Below, piece after piece: positions 57,901-64,000 of a DNA stretch of 64,000 nt. The first letter of the stretch is position 1. The number at the start of each line of letters is the position of its first letter. The stretch spans positions 16,979,700 through 17,043,699 of the forward strand of contig CM050657.1 in NCBI GenBank assembly GCA_027574665.1. The letters are read 5' to 3'. The translations under genes and the position numbers were made by a program. Source of the DNA: Rhynochetos jubatus. Lineage: Eukaryota > Chordata > Aves > Eurypygiformes > Rhynochetidae. A model generated the notes under the pieces. That model was given only the letters and a program-made list of their open reading frames with translations. It was not told where the DNA came from and searched no databases.

Positions 57901-60084
57901 CTTCTCAAGGCTGTGACCTCAAGCCTCAGCACCAAAACACTACATTTTTTCAGGTTTCATATTCCATTTGTAACAGCCAGGAATAGCTGCTGCTGTAGAA
58001 GCTGGTCCTAGCAAACAAACCAGATGAAAAGCCGCAGATCCAATAACTCTTCTTTCAAATGTGAAATGCCAAAATTTGTGATGCTGTAGGTTCTCCCCTT
58101 CACAGCTCACCTTTCAGCCTGTAGGTACATGGCTTGTTCACAGCTTGTAGGTACAGGGCACTACAGTGCCATTTATGCCAGCACTACTCCACCACTTCAC
58201 TACAAATTTTTCAGACTGGTCTGAAGACCAGGGGCAACACCACTGAAACAGCTGAGACTAAGTTTTCAGGTTGCTGAGTAAAACAGGTTTTCCAGAAAGA
58301 GCACTGGATAAGAGAACCTTTTTATTCATGGCAAGGATATTAGTATGCCAAAAATATTACTAGTACCATGAAGGCTTTTGAATCTGCAGTTTATCACTAT
58401 CATTTTAGAGTTGTTAGTGGTTTTATCTCCATCTGGACAATGAAATACACTAAACCAGTATCAGGTTTGTTCATTTTGCAGCCCTAAGGAGGAGGACTTG
58501 GGGGTACTGGTGGATGAAAAGCTGAACATGAGCCGACAGTGTGCGCTGGCAGCCCAGAAAGCCAACCGTATCCTGGGCTGTATCCAGAGAAGTGTGGCCA
58601 GCAGGGCGAGGGAGGCGATTCTCTCCTTCTGCTCTGCTCTGGGGAGACCCCACCTGGAGTGCTGCGTCCAGCTGTGGAGCCCTCAGCATGAGAAGGATAT
58701 CAACTGGTTGGAGCGCGTCCAGAGGAGGTCACGAAGATGCTCCGAGGGCTGGAGCCCCTCTGCTATGGGGACAGGCTGAGAGAGTTGGGCTTGTTCAGCC
58801 TGGAGAAGAGAAGGCTCCAGGGAGACCTTATAGCACCTTCCAGTACCTGAAGGGCCTACAAGAAAGCTGGGGGGGGACTTTTTACAGGGGCCTGTAGTGA
58901 CAGGACAAGGGATAATGGCTTTAAACTGAAAGCCGGTAGATTTAGATTGGATATCAGGAAAAAATTCTTCCCGGAGAGGGCAGTGAGGCACTGGAACAGG
59001 TTGCTCAAAGAAGCTGTGGGTGCCCCATCCCTGGAAGTGTCCAAGGCCAGGCTGGATGAGGCTTGGAGCAACCTGGTCTAGTGGAGGGTGTCCCTGCCCA
59101 TGGCAGGGGGTTGGAACTAGATGGACTTTAAGGTCCTTTCCAACCCAAACCGTTCTGAGATTCTATGATGATTTTTAACAGGTTTCATGTTTCAGTTCTC
59201 AGGTAGTGAGTGATACTAGGCCTTGTACTTCAGTGAAAAAAAAAACACAAAACCCAAACAAACCAACAAAACTAGCCAAAAACACACCTGACCTTAACTA
59301 TATTCCCTTCAAACTTCTTAAATCATTTAAACAGAACTGGCATCAATATCCACTAAGACGCAAGTTATTAGAAATCTCTCTCTACTATTACAGACCAGAA
59401 ATGAGTTCAGGAACAGAACCTTGTTTGCTCCAGTCCCTTTCTAGTGTACCACACCATAGACCATGCTGCTTTCTAGACTTGAGAGAATGTATTTTTTAAT
59501 TTTATAACATATTTATTAACATGAGACAAACTAAAATTTGTAACTTTGCATAAAGAACCTTTCAACTGCTTTTTATTTCTCTATTGCTTAGCTTATTTTT
59601 GCTTAAGATTTGCATCTGTTTACCCATGCAACAGGCTTTCCTTCCCTCACTGTAATTACTCTAGATATTCTTCTCTAATTGAATGAGGTTTTTTGTCTTG
59701 AAGGAAAAAGGTACGTAACACGTGAGAAATAAAACATGTAAACTAAAGACTACAAAGGAACGCTTTCAGAAGGCGATTTTCAGATTTGAGAGTCATGATT
59801 CATTCATCTCATACCTCGGAAATTAAAACCATGAACTGGCTGGCTGTCCAAAACTAAATACTACGATAACAGTCTGAAGGAATCACACAAATATAAGCTA
59901 CAAGTATCATTCTTCTCCTGTTTTTCTCCCTTTCCCAACTAAACAAACAACAAGTAAACAGCAAACAAAATAAAAGAAGGATTTCCTACCACTTGCATCT
60001 GCAGCATATCTATTCCAAAGTGTGCCAAATGTTTTGCTATATGTGGATCTAAAACAGGCTCCTCTTCATCAAAGGAATAGACAT
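39899..60084 (-). CDS. USP13: USP13 (ubiquitin carboxyl-terminal hydrolase 13), 14 coding exons, N-terminus outside window
   Basis: This is a cysteine deubiquitinase of the USP family, paralogue of USP5/isopeptidase T. In - strand order the exons are 60084-59990, 57645-57458, 55853-55782, 55516-55423, 50878-50753, 49446-49293, 48551-48377, 46338-46250, 45871-45749, 44130-43987, 43026-42860, 42332-42170, 40714-40630, 39992-39899. They total 1769 nt, or 588 whole residues plus stop, with all phases consistent and all introns GT/AG. Visible parts: catalytic Cys box [11 protein letters not shown]1 ([20 protein letters not shown]), UBA2 ([18 protein letters not shown]), His box [14 protein letters not shown] and the terminus FYHRIPS. 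The human protein is 863 residues, so roughly the first 270, including the ZnF-UBP domain, are encoded beyond the right edge. Known mammalian substrates include MITF, PTEN and BECN1. The gene converges on PEX5L. Confidence 0.97.
39993..40629 (-). other. USP13: USP13 intron
   Basis: A 0.6-kb intron, donor gtgagt on the - strand. No element seen. Confidence 0.9.
40630..40714 (-). CDS. USP13: USP13 exon: catalytic His box
   Basis: An 85-nt exon encoding [20 protein letters not shown] and then CHLKKEG. The GHY histidine is the general base of the USP catalytic triad. Human has GTYELFAFISHMG; here the junction codon gives Arg in place of Thr and Gly in place of Ala. Confidence 0.96.
40715..42169 (-). 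other. USP13: USP13 intron
   Basis: A 1.5-kb intron with T-rich and A-rich patches near 41400 and 41540. No recognised element. Confidence 0.85.
42170..42332 (-). CDS. USP13: USP13 exon: end of UBA2 and acidic linker
   Basis: Encodes [20 protein letters not shown], then [19 protein letters not shown], then [15 protein letters not shown]. The [12 protein letters not shown] helix ends UBA2. The following acidic, Asn/Met-rich linker is the least conserved piece of the window's USP13 (human: FEEDSDFVIEMENNANANI). Donor gtaagt. Confidence 0.95.
42333..42859 (-). other. USP13: USP13 intron
   Basis: A 0.5-kb intron with no recognised element. Confidence 0.9.
42860..43026 (-). CDS. USP13: USP13 exon: inter-UBA linker and start of UBA2
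   Basis: Encodes [20 protein letters not shown], then [20 protein letters not shown], then [15 protein letters not shown]. The MGF loop and the following helix are the ubiquitin-binding face of a UBA domain. The Ala/Gly-rich linker between UBA1 and UBA2 varies from human. Donor gtgagt. Confidence 0.96.
43027..43986 (-). other. USP13: USP13 intron
   Basis: A 1.0-kb intron with no recognised element. Confidence 0.85.
43987..44130 (-). CDS. USP13: USP13 exon: UBA1
   Basis: Encodes [20 protein letters not shown], then [20 protein letters not shown], then IAHMEEP. This is a full UBA domain with the MGF loop. In USP13 the two UBA domains supply most of the ubiquitin binding, because its zinc finger binds ubiquitin poorly. 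The 144-nt exon is phase 1 at both ends. The acceptor is tttcttgtag. Confidence 0.96.
44131..45748 (-). other. USP13: USP13 intron
   Basis: A 1.6-kb intron with an A14 tract at 45260-45273. In human USP13 an extra short segment (like DRLMNQLID) lies between the flanking exons. I searched the - strand here for a microexon encoding it and did not find one. Confidence 0.75.
45749..45871 (-). CDS. USP13: USP13 exon: [16 protein letters not shown] segment
   Basis: Encodes [20 protein letters not shown], then [20 protein letters not shown]. It is part of the USP fold leading into the linker before UBA1. The 123-nt exon is phase 1 at both ends. The donor gtattt is a weak match to consensus. Confidence 0.95.
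45872..46249 (-). other. USP13: USP13 intron
   Basis: A short 378-nt intron, no element seen. Confidence 0.9.
46250..46338 (-). CDS. USP13: USP13 exon: core USP fold ([11 protein letters not shown])
   Basis: An 89-nt exon encoding [20 protein letters not shown] and then GLDWIPKKL. The YLVVQIKKF strand is a hallmark of the USP finger/palm region. Human ends VPKKF. Donor gtatgt. Confidence 0.96.
46339..48376 (-). other. USP13: USP13 intron
   Basis: A 2.0-kb AT-rich intron with no recognised element. Confidence 0.85.
48377..48551 (-). CDS. USP13: USP13 exon: charged helix and FSACLQAF segment
   Basis: Encodes [20 protein letters not shown], then [20 protein letters not shown], then [17 protein letters not shown]. 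It matches the human stretch ELIAYELTRREAEANRRPLP closely. PFSACLQAF is a conserved USP5/USP13 feature. Donor gtaagt. Confidence 0.96.
48552..49292 (-). other. USP13: USP13 intron
   Basis: A 0.7-kb intron, no recognised element. Confidence 0.9.
49293..49446 (-). CDS. USP13: USP13 exon: [12 protein letters not shown] segment
   Basis: Encodes [20 protein letters not shown], then [20 protein letters not shown], then [11 protein letters not shown]. The closely spaced CC lies in the part of the fold that holds a finger-like insertion in USP5/USP13. The LP-A-EAATNK end matches human. The donor is gtaaag. Confidence 0.96.
49447..50752 (-). other. USP13: USP13 intron
   Basis: A 1.3-kb AT-rich intron, no recognised element. 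Confidence 0.85.
50753..50878 (-). CDS. USP13: USP13 exon: [11 protein letters not shown] box
   Basis: Encodes [20 protein letters not shown], then [20 protein letters not shown], then [10 protein letters not shown] is the conserved USP box II that follows the catalytic Cys box. The 126-nt exon is phase 0 at both ends. The acceptor is cttttatttag. Confidence 0.96.
50879..55422 (-). other. USP13: USP13 intron (4.5 kb)
   Basis: The longest USP13 intron that lies wholly inside the window. It has an A12 tract at 52616-52627. No interspersed repeat or extra exon was recognised. Confidence 0.8.
55423..55516 (-). CDS. USP13: USP13 exon: [16 protein letters not shown] segment
   Basis: A 94-nt exon encoding [20 protein letters not shown] and then [11 protein letters not shown]. 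It is nearly identical to human. Acceptor tccctacag, donor gtattt. Confidence 0.96.
55782..55853 (-). CDS. USP13: USP13 exon: [16 protein letters not shown] segment
   Basis: A 72-nt exon encoding [20 protein letters not shown] and then NTQ, with both junction codons split after two bases. The 265-nt intron 55517-55781 separates it from the next exon. Donor gtaagt. Confidence 0.96.
55854..57457 (-). other. USP13: USP13 intron
   Basis: A 1.6-kb AT-rich intron with no recognised element. Confidence 0.85.
57458..57645 (-). CDS. USP13: USP13 exon: catalytic Cys box
   Basis: Encodes [20 protein letters not shown], then [20 protein letters not shown], then [20 protein letters not shown]. The Cys of GNSCYLSS is the nucleophile (Cys345 in human USP13). 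All box I residues are intact, so this gene should encode an active protease core. Donor gtaagt. Confidence 0.97.
57646..59989 (-). other. USP13: USP13 intron with CR1 insertion
   Basis: A 2.3-kb intron. About 0.7 kb of it is a CR1 LINE copy (58487-59170) inserted antisense to USP13. The remainder shows no recognised element. Confidence 0.85.
58487..59170 (+). mobile_element. CR1 LINE, 5'-truncated 3' end copy
   Basis: About 680 bp strongly matching the 3' end of avian CR1 non-LTR retrotransposons (full length about 4.5 kb). The first part reads in frame as the C-terminal part of the CR1 reverse-transcriptase protein: [20 protein letters not shown], then [20 protein letters not shown], then [14 protein letters not shown]. 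At least two small deletions break the frame afterwards (near 58733 and near 58832). The usual SNLV-type end is visible as caacctggtctag at 59069-59081. The non-coding tail ends tccaacccaaaccgttctga and then attctatgatga, the characteristic CR1 3' terminus. The copy is sense on the + strand, opposite to USP13. Confidence 0.95.
59990..60084 (-). CDS. USP13: USP13 exon: linker between ZnF-UBP and catalytic domain
   Basis: A 95-nt exon encoding [20 protein letters not shown] and then [12 protein letters not shown]. Human has [20 protein letters not shown] and [12 protein letters not shown]. It is the most N-terminal USP13 exon in the window. The acceptor is gcttttgtag. Its first codon is split with an exon further right. 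Confidence 0.95.
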
Positions 60085-63000
60085 CTACAAAAGCAGAGAG
60101 AAACAAATGAGCTGTAGTATCAAACGTTAACCCTTCTCTGTGTTTACCAACATTGCATTCTCGGTACAGGACTGCCTATCCGAGATGCTTTATTCATATT
60201 CTCCAAGCTGGGTTATGACCAGCAGAAAAATGCAGACATCCACAGAGCTCAGGAACCATCTTAAATGTTCTCAACACCTCATCTACTCTCCTCAAAAGAA
60301 ATTACCTGCCCTCACAGTATTAAGACCTAAGAATATTTATAGTGACCACAGTATTTCCCCCCCAAATAAGCAATCTGTAGGGAAATCAAGGAACGGGGCA
60401 TGCAAAATTCTCAGACATGTGGCCAGCCCACATTTTGAATATGGCAACAAGAGATTCTGAATTTTTGTGGCGCTACTAGATAGAGGCAGACACATTCAAA
60501 CTGTAAGTATATGGGGCCATCTGACTACTGCCAGTGGTATTCTAATTTCTAATACAGTTTAAGGAATCCACGTACACCTTTTTCCCCCAGAAAAGCAGGG
60601 AGACCTGAGAAATTCTTTATTAGAAATAGAGGTTTTCATTGGATTGGACACCATGGGATTGGACTTGGAAGATTCATCTTGTGGTTAGGGAGAAAGGCAA
60701 GTTCTGTGACTGAGGTGTCTTTGTCTGGGAGATCTAGATATCAGTTCTCTATCTATGATAGAGCCTTACAGCATAAGTAAAAGCACATAAACCTTTTGGC
60801 AGGGCAAAGTTCCAACTGCGGAGGGAAGCAATATATCTAGTGATGATATTTTCATTATGAAACCAAGTTTAATAAATCCAACAGAAGGACAAAATGGTTG
60901 AAAGAAAATGCCCTCATTTTTAGGGTTTAACAAGCAAGTCCTGTAATAAACCTGAGTCCAGAGCAGGTTTCACCTACTTCAGCAAATAGCAATAAAGCTG
61001 CAGGCATCATAAGAGGGCATGAGTAACAAGACACATGCTAGTAAGACTTGAACAGGCCTTACATCTTTCCTCCTACCTGGCCTGTTCCTCTGTAGTGAAC
61101 AACTACTTCCCTGCTTTGGTCTCACACCAAAATCCCAAGTCCCTCTGCCAGTCCACCTGCACTTCGCTCAGCCAAGATTCCTTCATGCCCAGCAGCTTCT
61201 CACAGTGACTTTGCACTGTGTGACCAGGTCTAGGCGGACAGAGAAATCTTAGCCAGGAGAAAGGTTAAACAAAGTCAGGAGAAAAGAGCAGGAACCCAGA
61301 CAAAGGCTGTTCACAGCACAAACACCACTTCTGAAGAGTTCTTACCCTGCCCTCTCCTGGCAACTACAGATCTTGGCTCTGACTCAGTCCATTACCTATG
61401 CAGGGCTTTACTAAAGCACGGTCTCCTTTAAGTCTGCTAGTACCAAGCTCACACTGAAATGATGGGTTGAATTTTAGCCAAGACCTCAAAGACATAACTT
61501 CTAAAATTTATGAGCCCTATGAAAAACATTAACCCGCTCAAATCAGGGAATTGTGCTTTTATGTCGTGCTGCCAGCAGCTGACCAGCCATCAGAACCTCT
61601 ATTAACATTGGTCCTAACGACCTCTCCGGCATGCATGTGGCTGTAGCTGTCCATCTGCTGGAATTCCACTGTGTGGTAGCAAGCTTGCCCAGAAGACATG
61701 AGTGTTCATCCACACACAAGAGATCACAACATTCCCATAGTCTTCTGATGAGGTCACAGCACAGCCAAAAGATCCTGTAAAGTTCAAACACTTAATGGAA
61801 TGAGGTTACACATCAACTGATCTTGGGTGACTACTGTCAGTGTGGAAGCTTTGATTTTGTTTTTCCTCAGCTCTGGCAACTGAAGAGAGAGCAGCCATCT
61901 GTGACTATTGATCCAGAGGAGAAAAAATGGAACACAAGACACGTTAATCTTTGCTCATGCCCAGTTCTTGCATACTTTAGTACTTTCTGCTGTGTAGACA
62001 ACTTAAATTCATGGGAGAGAGACAGAATTCACTTATTTTAAAAAAATAAATAAATCAAAGAGCAGCAAAACAAAGCAAGGTGATGAGAGCCCCCAAGCAT
62101 AGGTCTGTAGTGTTGCCACAGAGACTCTGGTAGATAAGGAATGTTGACAAGTCAGCAAATGTGACACAAAAAAGCTGGTATCATTACCGTGAGAAAGAGG
62201 AAGATGGGAGAAAAAAATACAGAAAACCCAAGAAAAATCTGAGGCAGACAACACAGAATATGACTAAACAGAGAATAATCATTATTTATATTACAGTAAG
62301 AAAAGAAAAATGACAATGCTACCTGTACTTCCTTGTCTTCCATAGCTCAAGACCACCTGTCCTGGCTGTGTAGACATCACTCCTCCCTACTTAAAGGATA
62401 ATAGGCAATGGCAACATTGTCCCTGAACAAGTTGCACAGGATCCCTCAAAGAAGTACCTGACAATCGCTGAGAATGGTTTCCACAAAGGAACTCTTCCAA
62501 GTACCTGTCAGATAGGGCTACCCACTGCCAAACCCCCATTCCATTCCTTAAACCAGTTTCAAACACACAACCTCACGATGACTTGAAATGAAATCTAATG
62601 GTATTGTCGAGAGAGGTAGCAGGTAACACAGTCTGCAGAGTAGTACTCAATCTGTTGAAGCAAGGAACTTTTCAGACTCTCTTGTGCACCCAGTCCAAGA
62701 GTCAAAGACAGAGTTTGGTTCAATTTCTGCCCTGATCCCAGATCTGTTTGTTGACAGAAAACTACAAAATAGGGCTAATGCCCCAGAAATTTTTCAGAAT
62801 GCATACAGCACAGATTTCTCAAGGACAGGCATGGAGCTTCCTCCATGTACATGTAGGGTAAGTACAAGTGGAATGCTGGCACCACCTCTTTCTCCTTCTT
62901 ACTGGTGTGAAAAAGAAGTTAGCCAGCAGAAGGACTAATGCTTATTACTTCTCTACCATCACCTCTTCACCTCAGGGCAGCAGAAATCAGACAGACATTG

Positions 63001-64000
63001 CGTCACAATCAGGCACTTCTTTCCTGAAGCTCCTCTATCATCCAGCCCTATCGAGAGGTTATGTTTACCACTGCAATATAGATCAGAGCAAGAATAATTA
63101 CTGAAAAGGGAAAGAAGAGGGTTTGGGAAGTCTTTGCTATGGGGAAACCAAGTAAACGTCATCCAGAAGAACAAAGGTCTGTGGAGAACAGCTGCTGTTC
63201 CTCATTCGGAGGGGAGGATGACAGTCTGTCCTTTGTTATCCCAAAGGCCACTAAGTGAGGAAGTAGTGGGAGGCAGGACAGCAGCCATAAGGAAACAAGT
63301 TCTGCTGCTAAAGATGAGAAGAAAAAAAATAAATTGAAAAAGCCACTAAAGAATATTCAGTTTATTTTGTAGATGCATTTGAAACGTACAGCTGGGTAAA
63401 TCCTAAACACCTTCAATAACTCAGAAATTTGGATAGAAATCATCCAAGAGCAGGCTGATGCAAGGAAACAATACTGAATCTGGGGGAGAAAAGAATGAAT
63501 TTTGTTTCAGTGTTTCTGTGGTACAACTCGCTGAACCTGAGTACAGTCTCCTTTCCCTGACACTGAATAGGACTTAAAGATGAAAAACCCTCAACTGATG
63601 TGTGTTCAAAAAAAGCTGCTCTGAACAGCTATTTTTCATCCATATGGTCATAAGCACTAAACCCAAAATGTATCATGCTATGTGTTCTGGCTTTTATTTC
63701 TCTGTACAGCTGCAGCAATGGGTCTGTTTGCTTATGACTTTTTCAGCTTCTCATATTTTCACTCCATCTAATCCTCACTCACCATAATCCTCTCCACAGC
63801 AACACCGCAGAACATCACACCCTGAGAATATGCAAACAAGGATACATCTACAGCTTTTTCTCCCTCTCAGGATCATCAGGCGTTTTACAGATGAGCATCA
63901 CAGCAGCCCCATGAAGATGAGCATTGATTAGACTAAACAAAACATCACCAATGCAATAAGGAAAACCAGCACTGTTTCCACTATGATAAACACCACACAT
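60085..64000 (-). other. USP13: USP13 intron running off the right edge
   Basis: The exons for the ZnF-UBP domain (for example KWFFDSSGGNGHALEH) were looked for on the - strand and not found, so this is at least 3.9 kb of intron. No interspersed repeat or RNA gene is recognised. Confidence 0.75.

Noticed and set aside
1-64000. Viral, retroviral or other unusual genetic system
   Set aside because: No LTR pair, capsid, envelope or polymerase homology was seen apart from the CR1 LINE tail. The window is an ordinary two-gene vertebrate locus.

Overview
This window is from a vertebrate nuclear genome, most likely a bird. Short exons with canonical GT/AG introns encode two recognisable vertebrate genes. 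A 5'-truncated CR1 LINE with a typical avian/reptilian CR1 3' end sits in one intron. The introns are short compared with the mammalian orthologues. The species cannot be named from the sequence alone.

Layout. From about 5.4 to 28.0 kb on the + strand lie twelve coding exons of PEX5L (also called TRIP8b or PEX5-related protein). They run in frame to the stop codon at 27995-27997 and encode 565 residues; the alternative N-terminal exons must lie left of the window. A long 3' untranslated region probably follows, ending near 34.6-34.7 kb, where AU-rich sequence and two AATAAA signals occur. On the - strand, from 60084 down to 39899, lie fourteen coding exons of USP13 (deubiquitinase, isopeptidase T-3). 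They encode 588 residues: the end of the zinc-finger/USP linker, the catalytic Cys box, two UBA domains, the catalytic His box and the C-terminus. The N-terminal ZnF-UBP exons must lie right of the window. All exon phases join without conflict in both genes.

The genes are convergent, with 11.9 kb between the two stop codons. Human chromosome 3q26.33 has the same arrangement, so this is conserved synteny. PEX5L tunes HCN pacemaker channels in neurons: its TPR domain grips the channel C-terminal tripeptide and an upstream segment grips the cyclic-nucleotide-binding domain. USP13 removes ubiquitin from proteins. No functional link between them is implied.

The rest is intron and untranslated or intergenic DNA. 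It holds one CR1 copy (58.49-59.17 kb), a probable old inverted-repeat DNA transposon (about 0.6-0.9 kb), homopolymer tracts and small simple repeats. I see no RNA gene, CRISPR array, viral element or novel gene system. The most useful second looks are at splice-site details and 3'UTR architecture.
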